From NCBI GenBank assembly GCA_902537325.1, contig CACBAT010000003.1, forward strand, positions 1-64,000: a stretch of DNA of 64,000 bases, read 5' to 3'. Below the pieces are notes generated by a model. The model did no database searches. It was not told the origin of the DNA and saw only the letters and a program-made list of their open reading frames with translations. The stretch comes from an uncultured Alphaproteobacteria bacterium (GTDB lineage Bacteria; Pseudomonadota; Alphaproteobacteria; HIMB59; GCA-002718135). Position 1 is the first letter of the stretch, and the number at the start of each line of letters is the position of its first letter. Positions 17,100 through 25,236 of this stretch are shown here, in pieces. A program made the translations under genes and the position numbers.

Positions 17100-20000
17100 T
17101 TATAGACTTTGAATACCTAACCCTTCAGTATTTGGAGCAGATTGTATGTTACTTTCTCTTGCTAATTGAAGAGATATGGTTGAACCAACGATAGCGTCCA
17201 CAGATACAAAAGGAACAATTTTATTAATATCTCCAATCATATTTTCCACAATATCTCTTTGATCTCTACTAGTCACTGCGGCAATATTATTACCTTCTGA
17301 AGAATTATTTGAATTGCTACTTGATGAACTGCTAGAGCTAGCTTCAGTGATTGCAGCGGTGACACTCTCGGTAATAGCAGTGCTGCTTGTATCTGTTACA
17401 TCCATAGCACTACTTAAATAGCCACTAAGATCATAATCCACTGTTGCATCTTTTGCAGATCCAGCAGATGACGATGTAAAACTTGCTGTATTCACCACTG
17501 ATAGATCACTACCAACTAACGTTAATCCTGAAACAGAACCAGTATTGGAAACAGTCGCCGAGGTATTACCATCATAGGTTTTATCACTAACGCCAGCTCC
17601 TGACGCACTAAAGTTTGCTGATTGTATTGTTCCTGTAGTAGCGGTAATAGTGGCAAGTTCAATATCCCCCATACTAGCATTTGTAACGCCGCTTCCATTA
17701 TTAAGTGTAATATCCAAATCACTCGCCGTTAAACTAATCGCTGTCGTCCCATCACTTTCATAGGCTGCTAAAATATCACCAGTTCCACTATCACGCTGGG
17801 CACTCACTACATTATTACTTGATGTGTCACTCGCAATAATAGCTAAATTACCAGAAGTACTAATCGACTTATTAATATCAACATCACGTCCAGCATGCAG
17901 ACTTAAGGTTCCTGTGCCAGTTGTTGTAATGGCTGAGTTAACAGTAATATCACTATTTGCTTGCAACGTCACATTCACATTTGCATCAAGAAGATTTTTT
18001 AATTCTGTTGTATTAATAATCACATCATCGCTTGACGAGTCCGTATACGAATACCCACCTGATAAAATATTTTCTTTCAGTAAAAGTGCAGCACCATAAT
18101 CATTATTATCAAAATTAGTAGCAGCATCATTATTAAAACCATTATCTCCAGGTGTGCCTATAACTAACAGTTTACCAGTATCATCCATAGACATAGATCC
18201 TCCTACGTATTGATCTTGATAAGTACTATCTGATGTTTTAAAAATACCTGGATTTATTATTTGTTTTACTTCAGGGTTGCCAAAATTAGAATCTGAAAAA
18301 CCTATTAGATACAGTCCACTATCATCATCATATCCACGACCACTAACAACTAAACGAGTACCATCACCACTTAAAGCTATTTTAATCTGATGAATGGATG
18401 ATCCCATGACAAGGCGAGGGCTGCTTTTTATTCTTCCAATCGTAGCATGAGAACATGAATAAGCGTAACAACCATATTCACCGTACTGCCCCCAATCAAA
18501 ATCCTCTAATATTTTATTATTATTATATGTATACCCAGTATCTGTTTTACTACCAGTTTGATAACTTGTACTAATATCATCATCAGATGTAATTGCGCCT
18601 ACATAAGTTGGATTGGAGAAATTACCATCAGAGAAAGTAAAAAGATGAATACTTTTATGTCTACCCATGGAAGAAGATTCATTTTTAGAATTATAAAGTG
18701 CTACCAATTTTGTTGCATCACTTGATAATTCTATATCCCATCCAAAACCAACTTGGCTGCTTAATATACGATTTTGACTAATTGCTGCATCAGAGGACAA
18801 ATCTAAATCTTTAGCTCCTGTGTAATCTGCACCTATTCTTCCTGTAAGAGATGGAGAAGAGAAATTTGTATCACTAAAAGAAATTAAGTGTATTGCGTCA
18901 CCACCCTGATCGTAATCCATATAACTTAATGCCATTCGTGAACCATCTGCATTAAGTTCAACATCTGGAGAATATTTAGGATAGCCTATATTAATATTAT
19001 CAGCGTACAGATCAAGATCATTTGATAATACTGGTGGACTATTCCCATATCCTGCCATACCTGTAAAAGCACCAATTACCCCAACACGTTGAGGGTTAGT
19101 AAAATTTGTATCATCAAATTTTATAGTTCTTGCAAAAGCTCTATGTTGACTATCAACTGCCGTACCATTAATATCCCCGCTTATATAACCATTCAAGTTT
19201 CTAATGCCATCAACAGTGTAAACTAATCGATCACCATCTTGATCAAGGGCAACATGACGTATTTTATCACCTCCAGTATCGAGATTATTGCTACCACTTG
19301 CATTATAAACAAATTGTCCTCTTAATGTTGCATTACTAAAATTTGTGTCATCAAAAGTAAAAAGTAAGATTCTACCAAGATCAGAGTCAAAATGAGCATC
19401 ATTAACATCTTCTCTTGCTACTAAAGCTAAATTTTTTCCATTACCACTTATAGAGACACCAGCTCCATAACCTCGATTGGCGCCGTTTGACATAGTTGCT
19501 GCCTGAAAAGAATCAGCAGCAATAGTATTAGTAAAATCAAAGTCCTTACTGCCGGTATAATCAAAACCGATCACGCCTTGTAAAGACCAACTTTGTGATC
19601 CAGCAGTATCACTGATGGTAATATTTTTTGGATCAAGAAGAAGATGACCACCCTCTACCATGTTGATATTTTGTAAACCTAAATAACGAAGAGTATCTTT
19701 TGATGAAATTTCTACTGAACCTCCTTGAAGTCCCATTGCATTAATATGCCCTAACATGGTTGTCTCTTGATCACTCCACAAAATCAGTGTGCCAGGTGTT
19801 TGATCTGATTCAATATTGAGGGTTGATCCATCATTAATAAAAAGTGTGTTAACATTTTCCATTGTTGGTACATTTCCCCACCTTGTTACAAATGTTTCTT
19901 CTTGTTCTTTTGTTCTAGTGAGATCATATCCTCCTTGAAAGGCACCTCCTATGCGCACAAGCCCTCCTTGTTGTGAGCCTGAGGCAGTAATATCTGATGA

Positions 20001-21203
20001 TAGAAGTCGAATAGAATTTGTTCCTTCTATATCAATGCGACCACCCTTAGCCGTACTCCCATTTGATGATAGTGTACCTGAGGAAATAATCGTATTACCT
20101 GATAATGCTATTGATCCTCCATTTGTGCCATTAGCGGAAATAAGACTTGTATCCATTTGCATGATAGACGGTGATGTAAGTTCTATTGTACCACCAGTAT
20201 TGTTTTGAGAGTCAGCTATAATAGATCCAGAAACACTAAGTTCTCCTTTACTGGTAATTGTAATGCTCCCCGGTAAATCATCTGATACATCTATTGTTCC
20301 ACCAAGAGAAAGAGTATCACTGGTAATATTAATGTCCCCTGTTGACGTTGCTTTGAGAGATCCATCAATTTTAATAGTTCCACTTCCTGATAAAATAATT
20401 TTCCCCTTTTGTTGTTCAGCTTTATTTGCAATCAACGAGCCAGGAATATTGATTGCATTAGATAAAATATTTTTAGCTGTTCCAACATCTAACTCTATAG
20501 TGTTTCCCTTTGATGAGCCACTATGACTGATTAAAGTATGAAGAGTATCACCTTCATGATCAAGTAATGTTGTTGCCGCATCTATTGGCACTGCTACTTG
20601 TAAAAATTTATCCCCGCTTAAATCCAACGTCATTTCTTTTCCTGCACCAAGACCTACTTTTCCAAGGTTCGCATTAATGGTGCCCTCATTGTCGATCGCA
20701 CCACCAAGTAGAGCAGTAAAGCCTCCATCTAATGTCGTAATCGATCCTTTATTAATAATTGATTGAAGGGATGATTGATTAGATGAGGTAAAAGAAAAAA
20801 TATTATTGAGAAAATTATCATTGGAGAGAGCAAGCGTGGAGGCAGCAAAAGAATGCGCATTAATTGTAGATGTTGGTGTAAAATAGACACCGTTTTCATT
20901 GACAACATATACCTTACCATTCGCATTCAAAGATCCTGCCAGTGTGGTAGGATTGCCGGAGATAACTCTATTAAGTGCACTAGAACTTGATGATGATTGA
21001 TTAAAGGTAACGGTATTATTTTCTCCGATATTAAAACTATTCCATTCAATAATGGCTTGATCCGATTGTTGCTGTATCGTCATCGACTGATCATTGGAGG
21101 TAATAGTAATATCACCTGCAATAGTTGCACTACCACTTGGCAGCTCAGCCAATACAAAGCAGGAATAAAAAATGGTTATAATTAAAGTAATAAAGACTCT
21201 CAT
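17100..21203 (-). CDS. TpsA exoprotein 1: TPS domain + six FG-GAP-like repeats + YDG-type domain
   Basis: First gene of the five-gene operon; 1367 residues from the chosen ATG at 21203. The frame stays open 14 codons further upstream to a TTG at 21245. I prefer the ATG because it gives MRVFITLIITIFYSCFVLA, a signal peptide nearly the same as in the second tpsA. The TPS domain with TTLAGSLNANGKVYVVNENG and TINAHSFAASTLALS is followed by a beta-helix to LLLDPKNI (about 525), then six repeats by eye (about 550-1045), e.g. AIHLISFSDTNFSSPSLTGR. The C-terminal part is almost the same as in the second gene: HAGRDVDINKSISTSG, DKTYDGNTSATVSNTG, a Ser/Asn-rich linker, then a tail ending GIQSL. The mature protein has only two Cys (GCYAYSC, about 912). 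Confidence 0.87.
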   Translation of the reverse strand: MRVFITLIITIFYSCFVLAELPSGSATIAGDITITSNDQSMTIQQQSDQAIIEWNSFNIGENNTVTFNQSSSSSSALNRVISGNPTTLAGSLNANGKVYVVNENGVYFTPTSTINAHSFAASTLALSNDNFLNNIFSFTSSNQSSLQSIINKGSITTLDGGFTALLGGAIDNEGTINANLGKVGLGAGKEMTLDLSGDKFLQVAVPIDAATTLLDHEGDTLHTLISHSGSSKGNTIELDVGTAKNILSNAINIPGSLIANKAEQQKGKIILSGSGTIKIDGSLKATSTGDINITSDTLSLGGTIDVSDDLPGSITITSKGELSVSGSIIADSQNNTGGTIELTSPSIMQMDTSLISANGTNGGSIALSGNTIISSGTLSSNGSTAKGGRIDIEGTNSIRLLSSDITASGSQQGGLVRIGGAFQGGYDLTRTKEQEETFVTRWGNVPTMENVNTLFINDGSTLNIESDQTPGTLILWSDQETTMLGHINAMGLQGGSVEISSKDTLRYLGLQNINMVEGGHLLLDPKNITISDTAGSQSWSLQGVIGFDYTGSKDFDFTNTIAADSFQAATMSNGANRGYGAGVSISGNGKNLALVAREDVNDAHFDSDLGRILLFTFDDTNFSNATLRGQFVYNASGSNNLDTGGDKIRHVALDQDGDRLVYTVDGIRNLNGYISGDINGTAVDSQHRAFARTIKFDDTNFTNPQRVGVIGAFTGMAGYGNSPPVLSNDLDLYADNINIGYPKYSPDVELNADGSRMALSYMDYDQGGDAIHLISFSDTNFSSPSLTGRIGADYTGAKDLDLSSDAAISQNRILSSQVGFGWDIELSSDATKLVALYNSKNESSSMGRHKSIHLFTFSDGNFSNPTYVGAITSDDDISTSYQTGSKTDTGYTYNNNKILEDFDWGQYGEYGCYAYSCSHATIGRIKSSPRLVMGSSIHQIKIALSGDGTRLVVSGRGYDDDSGLYLIGFSDSNFGNPEVKQIINPGIFKTSDSTYQDQYVGGSMSMDDTGKLLVIGTPGDNGFNNDAATNFDNNDYGAALLLKENILSGGYSYTDSSSDDVIINTTELKNLLDANVNVTLQANSDITVNSAITTTGTGTLSLHAGRDVDINKSISTSGNLAIIASDTSSNNVVSAQRDSGTGDILAAYESDGTTAISLTASDLDITLNNGSGVTNASMGDIELATITATTGTIQSANFSASGAGVSDKTYDGNTSATVSNTGSVSGLTLVGSDLSVVNTASFTSSSAGSAKDATVDYDLSGYLSSAMDVTDTSSTAITESVTAAITEASSSSSSSSNSNNSSEGNNIAAVTSRDQRDIVENMIGDINKIVPFVSVDAIVGSTISLQLARESNIQSAPNTEGLGIQSL

Positions 21204-21277
21204 AATATTTTTACGAGGCCTTTTTTTTATAAGGGTTTTGACCAACCTTAATTAAAATTTAGTGTAGATCAAATTTA

Positions 21278-21289
21278 GTAAATATTTAC
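21278..21289. promoter_or_regulatory. Perfect 12-bp palindrome GTAAATATTTAC upstream of the TPS operon
   Basis: The only noncoding space in front of the 16-kb operon is 146 bases between the MATE stop and the first tpsA start. It is about 80 percent AT and contains a perfect 12-bp inverted repeat, GTAAATATTTAC, 75 bases before the start codon. This could be a repressor site or simply an AT-rich coincidence. TTGATC and TATAAA-like boxes occur nearby, but no convincing promoter pair could be fixed. Confidence 0.25.
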
Positions 21290-21349
21290 AATTAAATTTT
21301 AACAGTATTTAAAGAAAAATAAAAATTATTGCATTATGTTGCTCTAGTC

Positions 21350-22663
21350 TTAGCTTATTCGTTGATAAATCCTGCCCATATAAGAGAAAAGGGTCAACGC
21401 TCTTGCAATAAAGAAAATGCAAAGTGATAGCCATAAGCCTGTATTCCCAAAACTTGCTATTAAAAAGAAAGAGACAACAATATAGATGGCGACAGAGACG
21501 ATCATCGCATTACGCAGTTCAGTTGTTTGCGAGGCTCCAACAAAGATACCATCAAATTGAAAACAAAAAGAAGCCGCAAAAGGAATAATAATAATCCAGT
21601 AAGAATAAGAAAAGCTGATCTCTCGTATATTTGGTAAGTCTGTCATTGTAATAATGTAATAATTTTTGCTCAAGAAAAAGATGGCACAAATTATTAATCC
21701 TGTTGCCATGCTTAAGATAAAGGAATTTTTTATCACATCATTTAATAACTGTCGGTTTTTTGATCCAATAGAGTATCCAACGATACCTTCGGTAGAAAAG
21801 GCATAGGCATCAAGAACATAAGCGGATAACATAATAAAATTAAGCAAAATGGTATTTGCCGCTACTGTTTCTTCGCTGATAGAATTACTAAGATAGGTAA
21901 AATATAAAAAGGCAAAAGCAAGAAGAAGAGATCGGATAAATATATTAAGATTAATATTAAAAATATTTTTTACTTTACTAAGATTAAAAATTTTTTTTGA
22001 ATTAAATTCTAATTTGGTCATCTTGCTTAAAGCATAGAATGTATAAAATAAAAAGATTATTGTTGTCAGTGTTGAAGCTACAAGTGTGCCTAAGGCAACA
22101 CCTAAAACATTTAAATTAAAAAATAAAACAAAAACTAAACTTAAAATTATATTTGCAAGAGAATAAAATCCTACAATGAGACTGGATGTTTTAGTTTTTT
22201 GTAAACCAATAAACAATCCTGTAATTACAAAAATTGTAAGCTCGCCAAAAGAAGAATAAATACGAAAAGTAAAATAATCGTTAAAATAAAGTTTTGTTTC
22301 CTGTGATAACTCAAAAATAGATAAGGAAATATTATATATGTATGTTTGAAGAATAATTAATAAGAGGGAAATAATTATAACAAAAGCAATATTACGTAAA
22401 AAAATATTTATAATTTCTTCATAATCATTGGATCCATCTGCCTGTGATATCATACCTACCGTTCCTGAACGTAAAAAACCAAAACTGCCAAAAAGAATGG
22501 AGAAGATACTTGCTGCAATACTGGTAGCAACCAAGTAACTTGCATTATCAAGATTGCCCATTAAACCTGTATCAACTATAGCTACAAAAGGAACGACTAA
22601 ATTTGCGAAGAAAATCGGGATAGATAATTTAAAAATATTTTGAATGGATGATTTTGACGACAT
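21350..22663 (-). CDS. MATE family multidrug/Na+(H+) antiporter (DinF-like)
   Basis: A 437-residue inner-membrane transporter with about 12 hydrophobic segments in two related halves. The N-terminus (IFKLSIPIFFANLVVPFVAI followed by VDTGLMG) carries the MatE-family opening and the short GLMG motif, and the position of QADGSNDYEE after the third helix also fits. It probably exports drugs or metabolites by cation antiport; the substrate cannot be deduced. It is preceded by a 377-base noncoding stretch with a terminator only 70 bases before its start, suggesting attenuation (see the leader entries). The TPS operon starts 146 bases downstream in the same direction. Confidence 0.88.
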   Translation of the reverse strand: MSSKSSIQNIFKLSIPIFFANLVVPFVAIVDTGLMGNLDNASYLVATSIAASIFSILFGSFGFLRSGTVGMISQADGSNDYEEIINIFLRNIAFVIIISLLLIILQTYIYNISLSIFELSQETKLYFNDYFTFRIYSSFGELTIFVITGLFIGLQKTKTSSLIVGFYSLANIILSLVFVLFFNLNVLGVALGTLVASTLTTIIFLFYTFYALSKMTKLEFNSKKIFNLSKVKNIFNINLNIFIRSLLLAFAFLYFTYLSNSISEETVAANTILLNFIMLSAYVLDAYAFSTEGIVGYSIGSKNRQLLNDVIKNSFILSMATGLIICAIFFLSKNYYIITMTDLPNIREISFSYSYWIIIIPFAASFCFQFDGIFVGASQTTELRNAMIVSVAIYIVVSFFLIASFGNTGLWLSLCIFFIARALTLFSYMGRIYQRIS

Positions 22664-22734
22664 TTTAAGAATAGAATTTTTATTAGTTAGTCGTTTTGAG
22701 GTTTTTTATAATTTGTTCAAGTAGTAAGAATAAA

Positions 22735-22758
22735 AAAACCCCCATATGTGGGGGTTTT
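22735..22758 (-). terminator. Strong hairpin terminator/attenuator in front of the MATE gene
   Basis: A perfect 10-bp stem AAAACCCCCA/TGGGGGTTTT with a 4-base loop. On the minus strand it is followed by a run of T residues (seven in all after the Gs), and on the plus strand by only four, so it best terminates minus-strand transcription arriving from the leader at 22759-22905. It lies 71 bases before the MATE start codon. Confidence 0.8.
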
Positions 22759-22905
22759 ATAAATTCGGCTCATCACCTAATGCGAGGCCTTTTAAAAAAA
22801 GGTCTGCTTAAATTGCTTGTTTGGCTTTGGTTGTGGACACCACCCTTATTGTGTTGGCGGACTCATTTTTTTAACTCCTTTATTTGGGAGCACGATCAAT
22901 TATAA
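22759..22905 (-). ncRNA. Noncoding leader RNA or small RNA upstream of the MATE gene
   Basis: The 377-base space 22664-23040 has no real protein gene. On the minus strand it contains, in order, a TATAAT-like box at 22899-22904 (a TTGAAA lies further up, but spacing is poor), a strong Shine-Dalgarno AAGGAG (22875-22880), a six-codon frame, a structured middle with a 6-bp hairpin (22788-22802), and the terminator above. This looks like a transcript of about 150 bases that ends before the MATE gene, either a stand-alone small RNA or a leader-attenuator. I could not match it to a known riboswitch. The remainder, 22906-23040, is plain AT-rich sequence containing the upstream region of the gene at 23041. 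Confidence 0.4.
22846..22866 (-). CDS. Possible six-codon leader peptide (MSPPTQ)
   Basis: An ATG at 22866 reads M-S-P-P-T-Q-stop. It follows a textbook Shine-Dalgarno AAGGAG with 8 bases of spacing, one of the best ribosome sites in the window. It lies about 90 bases upstream of the terminator in front of the MATE gene. A consecutive Pro-Pro could slow ribosomes, so a leader-peptide attenuation role is conceivable. A chance frame remains possible. Confidence 0.28.
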   Translation of the reverse strand: MSPPTQ

Positions 22906-23040
22906 TTTTATAAAATTCTAATTATTTTTTCAAATAATATATTGGTGAAATTTGATACTAAAGTATTTGGCAAATAAATTAAAAAGAATATAATTCACTA
23001 TCTTTATTTCCTAAATCTTATAAAACTCCAATTAATTTAA

Positions 23041-23520
23041 ATGAAAATTGGCAGATACAAATACGAGTTTGATTTCTTTAGCTGGATCAAAAAAACTGAG
23101 CTAGTTGAACTAGATGGTGTTAATCCGTCTGATGATCCAGTACGCCCTGAACTGGATAATGACTTTCGTACCTCAAAAGGAAGAAAAATATTTGGCCTCA
23201 AATATAAAGATGATATTGAAGGTATTGCCTGCTTTGCCTTTACAAATGAAATACCTGCAACCATTAAAGAAATGGATTTAATGAGTGTTGAAGAAGATCA
23301 AGCAACCATTCCAATTGCCTATACGTTATGGTCTTTTAAAAAAGGGGCAGGGAAAAAAATTATGAAAGAATTACAAAAATATATTAAATCAAAAGAGCAA
23401 TTTGAAAGCATCATTACTATTTCGCCTTTAACTCCAGTTGCTACACACTATCATATTCGTAATGGTGCCAGATTAATTAAGATTAACCCTACAACGCAGA
23501 ACTTTGAATATAAAATTTAA
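23041..23520 (+). CDS. GNAT-like acetyltransferase family protein (hypothetical)
   Basis: A 159-residue cytoplasmic protein with no signal peptide. The order of elements resembles a GNAT N-acetyltransferase: a strand region FGLKYKDDIEGIACFAFTN, then a pyrophosphate-loop-like segment with a basic helix (SFKKGAGKKIMKELQKYIKS, about 102-121), then ITISPLTPVATHYHIRNGA, which matches the GNAT motif B region (Y-x-x-x-G-A). The acetyl-CoA loop is not canonical (R/QxxGxG/A is weak). Similar proteins also occur in marine phages. Substrate unknown. It stands alone on the plus strand between the leader RNA region and guaB, with a weak hairpin after its stop. Confidence 0.55.
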   Translation: MKIGRYKYEFDFFSWIKKTELVELDGVNPSDDPVRPELDNDFRTSKGRKIFGLKYKDDIEGIACFAFTNEIPATIKEMDLMSVEEDQATIPIAYTLWSFKKGAGKKIMKELQKYIKSKEQFESIITISPLTPVATHYHIRNGARLIKINPTTQNFEYKI

Positions 23521-23529
23521 GACATAGGG

Positions 23530-23561
23530 GTTCAAAAAGTATTATTTGAACTATTTATTTT
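23530..23561 (+). terminator. Weak hairpin after the GNAT-like gene
   Basis: GTTCAAA (23530-23536) and TTTGAAC (23545-23551) form a perfect 7-bp stem with an 8-base loop, followed by TATTTATTTTA. The stem is AT-rich, so termination would be partial. It lies 42 bases before the likely guaB start. Confidence 0.4.
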
Positions 23562-23592
23562 ACAAATCGAAACAAAATAAATATTGTTGGAA

Positions 23593-24699
23593 ATGGCCTA
23601 CCAGATAAATACCAATTATTCCGTTACTTTTGATGATGTTCTGCTCTCACCAGCGTATTCAGAGATCAAACCAAAAGATGTAGATACATCGATTACCATT
23701 GGAAAAGTCAAATTACATATTCCCATACTCTCCGCTGCTATGGATACCGTGACAGAGAATAAAATGGCAATCAATCTCGCACTACATGGTGGTCTAGGTG
23801 TTATTCACCGTAATATGCCAATTGATAAACAAGCAAGCGAAGTAAAAAAAGTTCATAGCTTTAAAGTGAACGCTAAAAAATTTCAAAATGCTGTAATTAA
23901 TTCTAATGGACAGATTGCGGTGGGGGCTGCAATTGGTGTTGAAAATAATGCGTACTTACGACTATTAGAATTATTAAAATTTGGTGTTGATATAGTCTTT
24001 ATTGATGTTGCTCATGCACATACGAAAACGACTTTACAATTTATTGAAAAAGCAAAAAAAGTTTTAAAGAAAACACCTCTCATAGTTGGAAACATTGCTA
24101 CAAAAAAAGCTGCATCAGATTTAATTAGTGCTGGTGTAGATGCTATTAAAGTAGGTATTGGGCCAGGATCTATTTGTACAACTAGGGTTATAACTGGTGT
24201 TGGTATTCCTCAACTCTCCGCTGTAATGGAAACATTTCAAGTTGCCAAAAAATTTAAAATTCCTGTGATTGCAGATGGAGGAATAAAAACATCAGGTGAT
24301 ATTGCAAAAGCTATAGCAGGCGGTGCAAGTGCATGTATGATAGGGTCTTTATTTGCTGGCACTGAAGAATCACCAGGAAAATTATTAACGATTAAAGGTA
24401 AAAAATTTAAATCCTATAGAGGTATGGGTTCAGTAGGAGCAATGCAAAAAGGGTCTTTTGATCGATACTCCCAAGAAGAAACAAAGAATGCCAAAAAATT
24501 AGTGGCAGAAGGTGTGGAAGGGATGGTTCCATATAAAGGTAAAATAGAAGATGTAGCGTATCAACTTGTTGGTGGCTTAAGATCTTCTATGGGGTACACT
24601 GGTCATAAAACGATTAAGAAAATGCAAGGCAATTGTAAATTAGTGTTTATTTCTAAAGCAGGAGCCCGCGAAAGTAATGTCCACGATGTCATTATGTAA
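23593..24699 (+). CDS. guaB: IMP dehydrogenase lacking CBS domains
   Basis: Oxidises IMP to XMP with NAD+, the committed step to GMP. The catalytic-loop motif [11 protein letters not shown] (Cys about 197) is clear. So are the flavin/phosphate-binding [26 protein letters not shown], the flap [13 protein letters not shown] and the C-terminal ARESNVHDV. These favour IMPDH over GMP reductase. Normal IMPDH is about 485-500 residues; this one is 368 because the CBS pair is replaced by a short linker (about residues 94-112, after [10 protein letters not shown]). The frame extends to a TTG at 23584; I chose the ATG at 23593, which begins [10 protein letters not shown]. purE follows 42 bases later in the same direction. 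Confidence 0.9.
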   Translation: MAYQINTNYSVTFDDVLLSPAYSEIKPKDVDTSITIGKVKLHIPILSAAMDTVTENKMAINLALHGGLGVIHRNMPIDKQASEVKKVHSFKVNAKKFQNAVINSNGQIAVGAAIGVENNAYLRLLELLKFGVDIVFIDVAHAHTKTTLQFIEKAKKVLKKTPLIVGNIATKKAASDLISAGVDAIKVGIGPGSICTTRVITGVGIPQLSAVMETFQVAKKFKIPVIADGGIKTSGDIAKAIAGGASACMIGSLFAGTEESPGKLLTIKGKKFKSYRGMGSVGAMQKGSFDRYSQEETKNAKKLVAEGVEGMVPYKGKIEDVAYQLVGGLRSSMGYTGHKTIKKMQGNCKLVFISKAGARESNVHDVIM

Positions 24700-24741
24700 T
24701 AATGTATCGAATCATCATTGAATTGATACAATAAAACAAAA

Positions 24742-25233
24742 ATGGCCTCAGCATCAACAAAACATAAGGTAGCAATTGTGATGGGAAGTAAGTCTGATTA
24801 TGCTACCATGAAAAATTGTGAAAAAATTTTAAGATTACTGAAAGTAAAGTTTGAAACGAAAATTGTTTCTGCACACCGTACACCAGAGAGAATGTTTAAA
24901 TTTGCCAAAGCAGCGGAAGATAATAATTTTTCTGTCATTATTGCCGGCGCAGGAGGCTCTGCACATTTACCAGGGATGATTGCATCATTAACAACTATAC
25001 CTGTGATCGGTGTACCAGTGGAAAGTCGTAAATTAAAGGGATTGGATAGTTTGTTATCTATAGTACAAATGCCAAAAGGTATTCCTGTTGGTAGTGTTGC
25101 AATTGGTGAAGATGGAGCAATGAATGCTGGTTTATATGCAGCTTCCATTATTGCTCTTACGGATAAAGAAACTAAGAAAAATTTAAAAAATTATCGAAGT
25201 AAACAATCAAAAGCTGTTAAACAAAAACCATAA
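24742..25233 (+). CDS. purE: N5-carboxyaminoimidazole ribonucleotide mutase
   Basis: Converts N5-CAIR to CAIR in de novo purine synthesis. The 163-residue class I PurE shows the GSKSDYATM phosphate loop (about 13-21), SAHRTPERM with the catalytic His, and GAGGSAHLPGMIAS with the substrate-binding glycines. It acts with PurK, whose gene starts 3 bases after this stop. The C-terminal 15 residues are Lys-rich and probably disordered. Part of the guaB-purE-purK plus-strand run. Confidence 0.96.
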   Translation: MASASTKHKVAIVMGSKSDYATMKNCEKILRLLKVKFETKIVSAHRTPERMFKFAKAAEDNNFSVIIAGAGGSAHLPGMIASLTTIPVIGVPVESRKLKGLDSLLSIVQMPKGIPVGSVAIGEDGAMNAGLYAASIIALTDKETKKNLKNYRSKQSKAVKQKP

Positions 25234-25236
25234 GTC

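Noticed and set aside
8890-19600. Repetitive DNA as CRISPR or satellite repeats
   Set aside because: The periodicity is in protein sequence (60-95 residues) within open frames; there are no identical short repeats with spacers.
8065-20926. Several frames of 60-110 codons opposite or across the tpsA genes
   Set aside because: They are shadows of long, compositionally biased coding sequences; none has a ribosome site or family resemblance.
8019-21203. Contact-dependent inhibition (CdiA/CdiI) interpretation of the large exoproteins
   Set aside because: No VENN-type pretoxin motif, no C-terminal toxin domain and no small immunity gene follow; the C-termini are YDG-like with a conserved tail.
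22696-22905. A 69-codon plus-strand frame between the MATE gene and the GNAT-like gene
   Set aside because: It runs through the terminator hairpin and the leader region, has no ribosome site and an unnatural Trp/Leu/Phe-rich composition; the opposite strand carries the better-supported leader RNA.
24703-24730. Inverted repeat TGTATC/GATACA between guaB and purE
   Set aside because: Only 6 bp with a 16-base gap and no T run; it is too weak to call a terminator or operator in AT-rich sequence.
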